Of a stretch of 64,000 bases of DNA, positions 11,630-22,645 are shown one piece after another; the stretch's first letter is position 1, and each line of letters starts with the position of its first letter. The DNA comes from Protopterus annectens (Eukaryota > Chordata > Ceratodontiformes > Protopteridae), in NCBI RefSeq assembly GCF_019279795.1, contig NC_056738.1, positions 400,872,683-400,936,682 on the forward strand, in the 5' to 3' direction. The notes below the pieces were generated by a model. That model saw nothing but the letters and a program-made list of their open reading frames with translations. It did not search any database and had not been told where the DNA came from. The translations under genes and the position numbers were made by a program.

Positions 11630-12620
11630 GTGTCTCTCAATATTAACCCACATTTCTTTCAAAGTGTGGTTTCAGACTTGTTGTTGAACCAATCTAGCCA
11701 TCTTCCACTTTTCTTCATAATAGTAGAAACCAGAGGAGCAATGGTCCTTCACACCTTGGATGTGCATCAACAGCTAATGCATTACCTGAAGTGGCTACAT
11801 GAATTTAGGAACACACAGACCATTAGTGAATCTCCTTTCCACAAGGGATAAAAAGGCTCACATTTGCCAAGAAGATGTTTCCCAAGTCAGTTGCCAAATG
11901 CATGTTATTCTGCTGTCAAATAGCCATCTGCTGTGTAGTGCTGTGATCAGAGATCACTCTATTAAAGGAATGACTGCTCCCAGTGCTTGGTTCAGTAATT
12001 TCTGCAGCCACTTGGTCTGTGGTGCAGACATTTGTCAAGTACTATAGTATCCAATGCAACTCTGGAGTTGGCTGTATTGACAAATAAATATTCAGTTATC
12101 TGAACTCTTTATTTGTGCCACTGTCTAACTCCTTCCTCTGTGGTAGTTACTGATGAGGATTCAACCCAATCAAAGACCCTTCAAGGAGTGTCTCCTCATG
12201 TGTCAACTGATGCAGTAAGAATGTATCTGTTATAATCTGAGGACCCTTCTTGATGAGTCAGGAATGCCCTTCCTGCATCCATCTATGGATGGGTGTTGCT
12301 TCTCCATCTAAATAAGTACATTATATAGTTTTAATTACTTCTTTAATGTGTGTGAATTTTTAAATGTTCGTTATGTCATGATTTGCAAGGACAGTCAGGC
12401 TTGGGAATGCTTATGCCTATGCTAATTGGTGCATTACATCACATCATGCATTCATATGGGAAGACAAATGTCCTTAAGCATTGTACTTTGTCAAACACTA
12501 ATCCATAAAGAAAGTGAACCCAACCAGGGACCCATCACGGAGGGTCCTGTTGTGGAACAGTTAATACAGTAAAAGTTGTATCTGTTATTTCTTATACAAA
12601 GAAAAGCAATCAGATGAATG
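11630..12620 (+). mobile_element. DIRS 3' remnant with tyrosine recombinase C-terminus (old fossil)
   Basis: Bases 11740-11850 read VLHTLDVHQQLMHYL and LHEFRNTQTI, which align with LHLLDVHRQLCFYLQKTKE in DIRS copy 2. Bases 11950-12045 contain DHSIKGMTAPSAW and ATWSVVQTFVKYYS, the HxxR and Tyr boxes of a DIRS recombinase. The tail to about 12620 resembles DIRS end sequence (short blocks such as agtaagaatgtatctgtta occur twice in variant form). It is a short, well-decayed piece of a lineage distinct from copies 1 and 2, and it ends just upstream of a VPS51 exon. Confidence 0.6.
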
Positions 12621-12675
12621 AATATGCCATTGGCCCAGTGGTGTTTATAAACTTACATACGTTTGTTTCTTTTAG

Positions 12676-12894
12676 GATCACTCCCCTGTGACACCAGTCA
12701 CTGCTCTGTGTGCTGATGCACGAGAGGCAGCACAGAAGCTTTTGAATCACTATGTGAAAGTACAGGGACTTATCATCTCTCAGATGTTGCGAAAGAGTGT
12801 AGAAACAAGGGACTGGATCAACACAATTGAACCACGAAATGTCAGAGCTGTCATGAAGCGCGTTGTGGAAGACACAACATCTATTGATGTGCAG
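12676..12894 (+). CDS. VPS51: VPS51 exon (GARP/EARP complex subunit), internal
   Basis: This internal exon encodes 73 residues, from [20 protein letters not shown] to [11 protein letters not shown]. It includes [20 protein letters not shown] and [15 protein letters not shown], which I recognise as the C-terminal half of human VPS51 (human reads FPVTPVSTLCAEARE and [15 protein letters not shown]). VPS51 holds together the GARP complex with VPS52, VPS53 and VPS54, which tethers endosome-derived vesicles at the trans-Golgi. With VPS50 it forms the EARP recycling complex. The exon is bounded by a polypyrimidine stretch ending ttttag and by the donor gtaaga, and both edges are phase 0. Its codons are intact, in contrast to the surrounding elements. 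The preceding exon is not seen in the 12.6 kb upstream. Confidence 0.95.
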
Positions 12895-14501
12895 GTAAGA
12901 GCCTATAAACTTTCAGCTGTTATAGTGTGTATTTCTACAACTTGAAAAGTTAACCATACAGAATAAAACTGAACATTTGGTGAATGGTAGGTGACTGGAA
13001 ATTTCTTAAATCATAGCCTTCGACAGTACATGAGTTTTAAGTGACTGATGTCAAGGGTTTCAACATGGCACTGCTGTCTAGGATTTTGAGGAGCTTGAAA
13101 CAGAACACTGCTGAATTCAAGCAGGATGGTTAGTGATGACTGTTGCACAGTGCTTCATAACTTGATAAAGGAGATGCTGCAAGTGAATTCAGGTGTTACT
13201 GAGTACCATCAGTCTGGTCATTGTGTGCTGCCCAACAGTGGTGGTGATGGTAGTGGTACAGAATGAAAGGGCATATATAGTATTGGTAGTGTTTCTTTGT
13301 AGAGATGGTATGAAAGAAAACTTCAGATGGAAAAATGGAAAGACTAGAATCCTAGTCAAGCAAGACTATTTATTACATTTTTATCTTCAAAATGTATTTC
13401 TTGAAGATCTGTTGCTAGGGTGTATGTCACTGCCAAGGTAGACTCTGGAGTTGCATGGCTACCTTCCGTTGTGCTGGAGAATGTAGAAAACTTGAAAGAA
13501 CAGTAGAATAGCAGGAGAGGAAAATAAAGGTCTCCAGTCATCTGTGCAGCAAAACACATTAGCAGCACTGTAACTGAGCATGGGTGAAGTTGTTTTTTTT
13601 TCACAGATTCTTAGGGTTTTAATTATGTCTTTCAGGACTTTATTAAGAAGACTAAATTTGGTAGGCAGCACAGTGGATTAATACTCTGTTAACAGGCTGC
13701 TTCCTTTAGTCAAGTGAACATATTTAATTCCTTTGTCCTCCATTTGTACTGTGGTCTGTTAGCAAGTCATTTAACCAGACAGTGGACCCCCACCCGGTTG
13801 TCCCTGGAGAAGGGGCACTTGTATCCAGTGTATATTTCTGCTTTACAAATGCATAAAAAGTAGAGCACCATATGAGCCAAAAAGGGGTTCATACACCCAA
13901 ATCTGGAATCCATCCATTCTGCTAAATGGCTCTGTAGCAAGGCAGCCAACTGCAGTGCTGTTTATACTGACTTTGGTGGGAGGCCTGCTTCATTTGTTAG
14001 GGATAGAGATGTTTCAAAAATGTATAACATAAATATAAGCCTTTTCTAGGGAAAAGTAGAGGGAGGTATGGTGTTGATTTTGGACAGTTTAGTTAGTGGA
14101 TTAATGGGTAAACTGGTAATGGTCATGTTGCCGGTTTCTGATCTCTGTCGTTTTCTGAGTATACTGAATTTGTATATACTTTAACATCCTAATTTTCTAA
14201 ATGCATTATTAATTTGGGTTTGTTTACGTGTATGTTTTCTTTTCTGTGATCTTGTTGATGGGCTAGTTAAACTTGTTTGAGATGTCCCTTTGTGAAGAAA
14301 ACTTGAGCATGGCGAAGTTAGTTTCTTACACACTGTGCAATTGGGAGCTGATGCCTTTCATACAAAATGTCCAGCTTTGTAACCCAGTTCTAAAACCACT
14401 ACGATAAACTGCTTTCTGTGGAAAGTATGTCAAGCTTTGCAAGTTTACCTGTTCTTTCCAAGTGGTCGTAATAACTATTTATCCTGTAATGTGCTTTGTA
14501 G
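12895..14501 (+). other. VPS51: VPS51 intron
   Basis: The intron starts with gtaaga and ends with gctttgtag, so both splice sites fit consensus. Apart from a tRNA-derived SINE near 13660-13830, I recognise nothing in it; in particular there is no coding region. Confidence 0.85.
13660..13835 (+). mobile_element. tRNA-derived SINE, MIR/CORE-like, + strand copy
   Basis: The head reads ggcagcacagtggattaata, a decayed tRNA box A. A weak box B follows (aattcctttgtcc), and the body has gttagcaagtcatttaacc, the hallmark of MIR-like SINEs. It matches the reverse complements of 26350-26510 and 30030-30170. Confidence 0.55.
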
Positions 14502-14623
14502 GTGGGACTGTTATATGAAGAAGGAGTAAGGAAGGCCCAGAGCAGTGACTCCAGTAAAAGAACATTTTCAGTTTATAGTACCTCTCGGCAGTTGACCCGT
14601 TATGCTCCCAGCTACACTCCCAG
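14502..14623 (+). CDS. VPS51: VPS51 exon (GARP/EARP complex subunit), internal
   Basis: The exon encodes [20 protein letters not shown], then [20 protein letters not shown], plus the first two bases (AG) of a Ser codon. Human VPS51 has the nearly identical run [20 protein letters not shown] followed by [20 protein letters not shown]. The acceptor is ttgtag and the donor gtaaca. It enters in phase 0 from the exon ending at 12894 and leaves in phase 2, to be completed by the T at 50867. This Ser-rich stretch is probably a flexible linker before the last helical part of the protein. All bases are consistent with a functional exon. Confidence 0.95.
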
Positions 14624-15340
14624 GTAACACTATTACTCTTCATATTTTCCCTTGTCTGTTAACTGTGTATAATACTGAAGCAGTGGGTATGAATGTAGCC
14701 ATGCTCCTTTGTGTTTGAAAGTACTTGTTTAGTCTTCTCCACTTGAAGTTAAGACATAACACAAATGTCATTGCATCCAGTGGAGCAGTTACTTGATTTC
14801 CTTTGTTAGAAGGCTTTGAAGTTTTCATTACCAGGAATCTAAATGAGATGGAGAATTAAAAGATGAGCTGTACTGTGTATAACTAGAGAAAGGCGCACTT
14901 TATGTTGGATGTCCCTTATTGGAATCTGTCAGCTTAGGTTTACCCTTTTCTGACTATTTGTTGTGGAATATTCAGTTTAGGTTTTGCATAAAATAAAATC
15001 TTAATATCTTAATTCGGGCAAGTAACACTTAAGGGACTCCCTCTTTGAAATATCTATTGATCATAGAAACACCTATAGCAATTTTGCTGTAGCAAAACCA
15101 TGAAATTTTATTTTAGAATGCCACCATTCTCCCTTCACTCCCACAGTACACTACCCTTCCCTTTCTCTGCCAAGTTCTCATTTGCCAACAGACCAAGGAC
15201 ATCTACGACAATCCCAGCCTCAACCTTTTTTCAGTGTTTCACATATCCCAATGAGAAGTATATTCATTTTCTACTAAAATATTCTTTTGGTTTATTGTTT
15301 TATTTTTTATTTTTTCAAATTAACTGCGGTGATCGGTATT
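14624..15340. other. Intron segment without recognisable element
   Basis: AT-rich intron sequence right after the exon. I see no coding region or repeat that I can name. Confidence 0.45.
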
Positions 15341-15344
15341 AGTC

Positions 15345-16660
15345 AGGCGCTAGATCTGATTTTGTCCAGCGTAACAGATTGGTTATCAGATCTGACCTGA
15401 GAGCCTTTTTCAAGCTTTTGGATCCAGCAATCAGGCTTTTCCCCTACCCGTAATTTCCTCTTGTCCCTACAGTACCTCAGATCTCATTTGCCACCTATTC
15501 AGTCAAGATGTGATCCTGAGGGCTCAGAGCTAATAGCAAAGATAAGTGCACGTTTTCTCTTTTTCTAATCTGTTTTTGGCACTATTTTTTCCTGCAGCTA
15601 AATTTCTTTATTTCTGCTTGCAACTAATCTTTAATCCTTTATCTTTTTCCAGCAGTTAGAAATTTTTCAGGAGTTATACTTCCCGACCTTTCTCCCCTAT
15701 TTTATTTATAAAAAAAAAAGCTTAACTTACTTTTTTCTATAATCGTTTAGTAGTGTTTCTTAGGTAGTAGTATTGTTTTCTGGTTCAGTGGTTGTTTTCA
15801 ACAGTTAATATTGTTTTTGTTTACTGTGCTAGTATGTTCAACAAGGCCTCTAGCTTTAAAAGTGTATAGTACCTGCGGTTAAAAAATTCTGTAAAAATGA
15901 AGACTTTTCTTCTTCTGTATCCTATCCTGATGACCCCTTCTGTGGGCTGGACCTCAAGATAAAGTGTGTCTTTGGTCAAAGTATTCATGTCCATTAGCTA
16001 AGAATTGCCTGCGTGCTTATTAGGGAAAAGAAAGTGTAGGAATTTGGGCCACCAGTCCTTTGTTATCTGTACTGAGGGATAGCATTTATGTCACCTGGAA
16101 GCACCCTGATTACAGTCCTTCTGGTTTTGAAAAGGCAGATCACTTGTGCAGAAAGGATCCTGACTTTCAGACTTGTTTGGAGAAATATCCAGAAGCAGAT
16201 CCATACATACTCATTAACTTCCTTCTTTTTCACCTGTCCTGCTTATGCAGGACACCGGTCTGTATTTTTGGGCAATAAGGTGGGAGAGACAGATTCTGAA
16301 CATGCATGACAGCTTGAGAAAATCTTGCTAAGGACTGGTAGGTGTAGACACCATAGAATTCAAGCACTGTCTGTAGTTATTGGGTCTCCCACTGTCCAGT
16401 CCTCCTTTGAGAGACCATTTTGTTTCACCATATTTACAAAGTCTTGCTAATATGCGACCTGTCAAGTTGGTGTCTTCTGATGAAGAACAGAAGGGAATTT
16501 GTTTTGATCTTATACTAGTCCCCAAGAAGTTAGCAGTTTTCAGACCATTTGTGCATATGAAATGTATCAGGCTTAGAATGGTCATGATTCCAGTCATCTT
16601 CATAGTTACCAGAAAGTTGCTGAATAGTCAGTAAATATCTGCTGGTAAATCAGTGTCATC
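15345..16660 (+). mobile_element. DIRS remnant, 5' half (old fossil)
   Basis: Bases 15350-15545 resemble the left inverted end of DIRS copy 2 (31735-31920). Both have a run of c/t-rich acceptor-like sequence, then taccycagatct and ctygccacyt, then aagataagtgc. Bases 16440-16580 read DEEQKGICFDLILVPKKLAV followed by FRP, the start of a DIRS reverse transcriptase (compare YSVFFLVPKRTGDWRP in copy 1). It is heavily decayed, and no right end or recombinase was found downstream. Confidence 0.5.
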
Positions 16661-17640
16661 CAAAGTATGAGATTACTTGTAGCATATCCACTATTGTCTG
16701 CTGCAAGAAGTGGAAAACTTTTCTCTGCCTGTCCATTATATACTGAAACTGTGTGACAGAATCTCATTCAAATAAAGTTGTATAAGCTGAGGCCAGCTCA
16801 CAGGAGCTGTTTTGAACTTTGAGAACTGCATGTCTTTTCTGCAGAATGATAATGCTCTAGAAATATGCTTTTCAGACTGAGTTTCATGGAAGTGCAGAGT
16901 CTAAGCATGAATGTTTTCTCAGTCTGCATTGTTAATCAGTCTTGTACAGTACCACATGAACTATTTTGACTGTGCTGCTTGACCCTTACACACTCACATA
17001 AGCGATTATTCTGATTCTCAGACACTGTTTTTAGAGACCGTGTTTAATTATGAGCATGTGTCTTTCAGGTAGTCAGACTTTTCCATGGCATGTCCATTTT
17101 AAGTCCTGTAGGTGTCACTATTTGTATTTGCATGTCTGGTTTTTTTTCAGTAGTTTTATTTATTTATCTTTCTGTCTCTCTTTTTGTTTGCAAAGTTATA
17201 TTACCATGTACTTGCAGTAGTCTACAGAATGTTTTTGGTCCCTACATCCACTGCTGAGTATTTCTGTTTTTCCTTTCTTTGTGGAACCATTCATTTCTTC
17301 CTTTGGAGACAGAGAGGTCTTGCCATATCCACTGCTTAAGGTAGGTCACCATGCTCCAGGGAAGATACTACTCTTGGCACTTTGTCCCCCACCCCTGAAA
17401 TTAGAAAGTCAAGTAAAAGGGTATCATATCACTGCTAGAGTGTGCATTTTTTCATTTGTACAAAGATCTGAAATTTGGATGAGGAACAAACCATTTTTGA
17501 CTAGGGTACAGTGTATTGTGCTGTCTCGTGTATATCAGGGTTATGTTTCAGTGCATGGAACCACAGTGCATCTCCTCCATTCATTCTCTGTTACTGAATT
17601 AGAACAATATACACACAGCAAAATATCACTATTTAGTCTT
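16661..17640. other. Interval without recognisable gene
   Basis: This may be the worn-out continuation of the DIRS remnant, but I find no motif I trust. A TTTA-rich tract lies near 17150-17180. Confidence 0.35.
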
Positions 17641-19070
17641 CACTAGAGGGTAGCTAACAATGCCAAAACCTGTACCTTCCCTCTGAGGAAAGAAAACTAA
17701 TATTGTATGCCCAGTCACCCTTCTGCAGTTTGGTTCTGTGATATTCAAGCCCTACTACTTGAACCCAGGTCTCCTTGGACACAGTCAGGGCTCCATTCTG
17801 TAGCATGTAAAATTGAATAATACACATAATTTTGATATATGAAATATCAAAGTTTATACTGCATTTACAAATATGCTTTATCCTAGCCAGCTTTCCTGAT
17901 TTATTGTGCCACCATGGATGTCTGTACATATTTTTAGACAGGTGTATTTTGACTTCTGGAGTATAACCTTGTACATTTTCCATTTTATTGTAAGGACATC
18001 TCTATGATTCTATACAGAGTGTGACTCTCAGTCTTTTTTGCAATCCCATTTTGTCAGCTGTGCTCTGACATCTTCATAGTTTGTCTTATAGAAATTCCTG
18101 CTTTGGTTTACTGCTGCTCTGTTACATTGACATTGAGTTTACACAATCCATGCTGCATTAATATGATCGGATCTACCTAATGACTACAGAAAACTCCCTG
18201 TTGATATTCGTATAATAGGAGTTGCTGAGGACCACATCAATGTTATTGTTTCCTCAATGATTAGAGAGTAATGGTTGTAAATTTTCTTTGCCTCTCATTT
18301 TTGGGGAGTTAAACTTCCCCCAGCAGATCCCCACATATGATAGCCAGATTAAATGTTAGACTTCCAACGAATTCAGTTATAAAATCACATTGAGCATTAC
18401 TGTTATAGAAACTAACAATATTGTTTCTCTTCTGTAGAACACTGATGGAAACAGTTTCAGCTTTATTGATATTAAGTGACCACACTTATATGTCTCTTTA
18501 TAGGATTCTGATTATAATAGAATATTTGAGGTACACAGCCCTGCCATTTTATGGTCTAATTGTAAATGCTGACATGAATTATGAAATCACAGGTCTCAGT
18601 GGAAGACAACATTTTAATGTTTCATCTGTTAATGTGTACTACTAATTTTTATTTGTTTATTTCTTTTTTTTTAATTGTAGGAGCTCCTACACAGTGAAGA
18701 ATAGCTCAATATATTATTTTATCATTATCGCCATTTCATATTATTTTTGTATTTTTCTACATGTAGGTTTTTCTAAGAGCATACTTTTCTAATGGCCTCT
18801 GAATGTTTCACTATTTTTCTGAAAGTGATTTTACTGGGAGTCAGGGTGCCACTGAAACCATTCATTTTAAAACAGGATTTTGGATATGGATACTTGAGGC
18901 AGTCAGTATTATCCTATTATTCACGGAGTATAAAGAGAATGACGTTTAGACTTGTTGAGTTCAGCTCACTGATGTTGAACTCCCCAATCACTGTTCTCCA
19001 AACAAAACCACTGTTGGTGCAGTTTCTTTTTGCTCACCAGCAGTGGTTTCATTTCTGAGTGATTTTTCAC
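17640..19070 (-). mobile_element. Possible CR1-like LINE remnant, reverse strand
   Basis: On the minus strand, 17983-17870 reads NMYRHPWWHNKSGKLARIKH, which resembles the K-x-P-W-W...E-L block between endonuclease and reverse transcriptase of CR1-like LINEs. Further 5' on that strand, text near 18990 resembles an endonuclease (DWGVQHQ) and near 18100 resembles NQSRNFYKTNYEDVRAQL. No polymerase motif was found. The assignment rests on short weak matches. Confidence 0.35.
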
Positions 19071-19635
19071 TTTCCTCCATATCTTTATAACCTTCAATGT
19101 CAGTACATGTTAAATAAAGGATGCATCCTGCAAAAAACATTTTTTTCAACATTTCATCAAGTTGACTTCATTATTTGAATGATTATTTTGTATTGCAACT
19201 TTTCTTGTGTCATTTGTGTACTGGTCCCAAGTATACATGTGATATGTTTATGTAAATGTATAAAAACATCTATATAGCACATCTATTAGTCTGATGAAAC
19301 CAATTTATTGGGCAAAGCTGATCACTGTGAATTGTGTTCTGTAGCTGTCATGTGAGTGTCTTTTGTGATTTTAAAAATAAACACATACGTCCTTTAAAAA
19401 CTGCATTTGCTGTGCTTCAGTTCAGTTCATATCAGTCATGTTATGCTAGACAAGTCTAATGGAGTTCTGTAATTTTGTTGCTGTTTTTCTTATTCAGTCT
19501 TATCACCAAAATACTAACAAAGTCACTTGGTACCTTAAGCCAGTGAACTAAAAAGTAAACTATGCTATTCTACAAGTGTTCTTATATATTTTTGTTAGTC
19601 AGTTATTGACTTGAAGATGAAAGCGTATAAGAAAC
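19071..19635. other. Interval without recognisable gene
   Basis: AT-rich sequence. No coding region or repeat recognised. Confidence 0.4.
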
Positions 19636-21144
19636 CTTGAAGGATGGCATGTAGTTGATCTCTCAGAAGGTCACCGAGTCGAGATATAAAGATTTTGTTT
19701 TTATTAAGGAGAGGAAAAGAAGGGACCTTCTTTTTATGTGCTTGAATAATAATATAGATTCACTGACAGGACAAAGCTTGGAAGAGGGCATGATTGTAAG
19801 AAGGAGGCTGGACATCCTCTGTATCCAAGAGACAAAATAGAAGAGTAGTGCACCAAAGCCACTTGGGTTGGAATTCAAAGTCTGCTTATCAGAAGAGAAC
19901 AGACTATAAATGGCGTGAGAATTGTGGTGAAGCAGAAACATCAGAAGGCAATGAGGGATGTTGTCAGAATTGGTGACAGATACATGGGAGTCAATCTCCA
20001 GTTTAAGGACAGGGCATTATTCATAGTTTCAGCCAGTGCCCCACAGCAGGGTTGTGACAGCAAGGGAGAGAGTGCATTCAGTATTCAGTCACCAACCCTA
20101 TGAGATAAAGCAGGACAATATGAGTTAGTGTTGATAATGGGGACCTGAATACACGTATCTGGACAGACAAGAGTAGGATAATGACTACTGCTTTGGTCCA
20201 CATGAGTGGGGCAACAGAAATAAAGAAGAGTCCATTCTATACTTTTTTCGGGCAGATGGCTTCATGGTGACCAACACATGGTTCAGCAAGAGAGACAGAA
20301 GATCACATCCAAGAGTGGCAATCGGCAGACATGCAACTCTGGTAGACTTCCTCCTAGTAAGAAAAGGTCACTGGGGGTAGAGTTGGTAATTGCAAAGCCA
20401 TCCCCAGTGAAACAATTGGCCCACAACATTAACCACTGGTTTCCATAATCATCTGCAAGCAGTGGTAACAGAAGACATTAAGGCTAACAGAGACTAGGCT
20501 AAAGATCTGGAATTTGACTTGAGAGAAAGCACAAAAGTTCAAGTAAATGCTTTTGGTTGTAGTACCTCAGGAAGAAGAAGAAATAGATGCAGTTGATGAG
20601 CACATCAAAATAGCATGGGTGAGAACTGTAGAACAGTAAGTAGTAAGATACATAAGGAAAGCTGGTGCTGGAATGCAGAAGTCCAGGACGTCATCAAAAG
20701 AAAGGAGTGCAAGAAAAAGTGGGAGGTAGAAGAGATGGACCAGGATAAAAAAAGAGTACTGGTTGGCTAAGAGGCTAGGAAAACAATTGAAATAGTGAAG
20801 GGCAAAGTATCAGAGACACTCTGCATGTTTCTAGAAAGTGACTCAGTAGATGGCACAAAGAAACTCTATCAGATTGCAAAGCAAAGACAGAAAGATAAAG
20901 AAGATCGTCCTCAGGCACCCTTCGTAATGGATGCCAGCAACAACCTGCTCACCAGTCTACAGGACATCACAGGAGTATTTCCAGCAGCTACTGAATGAAG
21001 AAAACCCCACAAAGACTGTACAACCCCAGACACTACCTATGATGAAACAGGAAGAGAAGCTCACCATAGAAGAAGTTAGAACAGCACTAAAATAAATGAA
21101 GTCAGGGAGAGCAGCAGGCACAGATGAGGTCACGGCAGATGGAT

Positions 21145-21915
21145 ATAATCTATATTTAGGGTGAGTTTGGGAGAATATATGTATGTCTCCCAAATATGCA
21201 ACAAAATCTAGAAGATTTAGGAGTTTTGCTTGGAAATGTTTACATAGATATTTTTAAAAATCAAGTCGAGTCCAGAGATTTTTCCCTTGGGTAGATAACG
21301 GGTTTTGGAGGTGTAATGGGGAAGAAAGAGGTAATTTGGAGCATGTTTTCTGGGAATGTAGTGAGTTGGCAGACTTTCAAGATTCCCTGCCGGATACATT
21401 GTCGGAGATGCTGGATGGGCTGATTGGTGTGACGAGGGAAATGATTTTTCTGAGCTGCGATACAGAATTGGAATTGCCTAGACATGGTAAGGCCTTGCTG
21501 TCCCTAATTATGGTGGCTGCCAAAAAAGCAATTGCTAGAAAATAGAAATCCGTCTAAACCAACTATATTAGTAGCAGTGAATATAGTAACAGAGATAAAG
21601 CAACTGGAGATGAGATCTTTAGAAAAAGATAGGAGCAAACTACATAGGAAAAAATGGCAATTATGGGAACAATATAGGGGAGGAATGAGGTTTAAAAGAA
21701 GGCAGGACTTAAATGAGCTATGTAACGTTTGACTAAAAGTGATTGGGTAAATTATAAGTGATGTATAATGTTTGCAACTGGGAATGTGTCAATATGGTTT
21801 ATGATGTAAAGTGCTTGCAGCTAGGATTGTGTCAGTGTGGTTTGTTTTCATTTATATAAATGTATGATTGCTTATGTTATAAGTGATGGTTTAATAAAGA
21901 TGTTTCTTGTTTAAA
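21145..21915 (+). mobile_element. Tx1/L1-type LINE 3' end inserted in the RTE LINE
   Basis: Bases 21336-21560 read EHVFWECSELADFQDSLPDT and later MVAAKKAIARK then W, which fit the C-terminal H-x-FW-x-C and AAxxAIAR-W motifs of Tx1-type L1 proteins. The fragment ends near 21900 with aataaagatgtttcttg and an A-rich tract. Before and after it, the RTE reading (GTDEVTADG... and LKL...) continues, so this is a 5'-truncated insertion into the RTE LINE. I could not fix the exact ends or a target duplication. Confidence 0.6.
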
Positions 21916-22184
21916 AAAGATTATTTATATAATATTGCTTAGGTTATATGATATATAGCAATATATGTGAATCATAATGTTTGTTAATTTTAACTTGTCA
22001 ATACAGTTACTTTTATATAAGTCTAAATGTGCCGATGTCACAAGTGATAATTCAGTAAAGGTGTTTAAAAAAAGACTAAAATTGGAACAACGTGGGGAAA
22101 AAAAATTGCGTGAGTTATGGGAGAGATGGCTCCTTAGGGTACTCAAAGCAGTATGGAGAGAAAGAATTATCCCAGATGACTGGA

Positions 22185-22201
22185 GAATAAGCATACTAAT
22201 G
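22185..22201. repeat. Left target-site duplication of PLE-A (17 bp)
   Basis: GAATAAGCATACTAATG here is repeated exactly at 24947-24963. Between the two copies lies the PLE, and the RTE reading frame resumes after the right copy. Confidence 0.85.
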
Positions 22202-22262
22202 TAAAACAAGTTGGTACTACAAGTGCTCACACCAAACCAAGAAAAATAAAAGAGCACAGCGT

Positions 22263-22595
22263 TGCGAGTCCACAGTCTTGGTTTAATATAAAAATAATAA
22301 AACAAACAAGTTAAGCGCTTTCATCAATAAGTATGACTTCTTCAGAACAAACTGCCATTGTGAATTTTACATTTAAATACAAGTTGCTGGTCTGCCATTG
22401 GTACTAAACCAACCAATTCCATTTGTGGGAAAGGACATACTGAAGTTATAAACAAGACATAATTTAGATAAAATAAATAATTTCATCATAAATGACCATG
22501 TCCACATGACATAACCTTAAAATAGTACAAAATTAGTACAAAAATAGTACAAACATATTACCACAATAACACTTGGTTATAACAAACTGCTTATG
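22263..22595 (-). repeat. PLE-A left inverted end repeat
   Basis: This is the reverse complement of the PLE-A 3' segment at 24632-24946; for example aaccaagtgttattgtggt occurs at the right and its complement at the left. It includes the left hammerhead-like motif. Confidence 0.85.
22310..22348 (-). ncRNA. Hammerhead-ribozyme-like motif, PLE-A left end
   Basis: The minus strand reads GUU-CUGAAGA-A-GUCA-loop-UGAU-GAA-AGCGCU-U-AAC. Core boxes CUGANGA and GAAA are present. Helix II is GUCA/UGAU and helix III is the minimal AG/CU around CG. Helix I GUU/AAC closes beside the expected cleavage site after U. This is the order of a type I hammerhead with a very short helix III, as reported for PLEs. 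Confidence 0.65.
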
Positions 22596-22645
22596 AAAAG
22601 TTAGTAAAAGACGATTTATACAAAGTTTGGGGAGAGAAAAGAAAA

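Noticed and set aside
18421-19058. Two plus-strand frames of 74 and 88 codons
   Set aside because: No recognisable domains; the stretch is better explained, weakly, as a reverse-strand LINE remnant.
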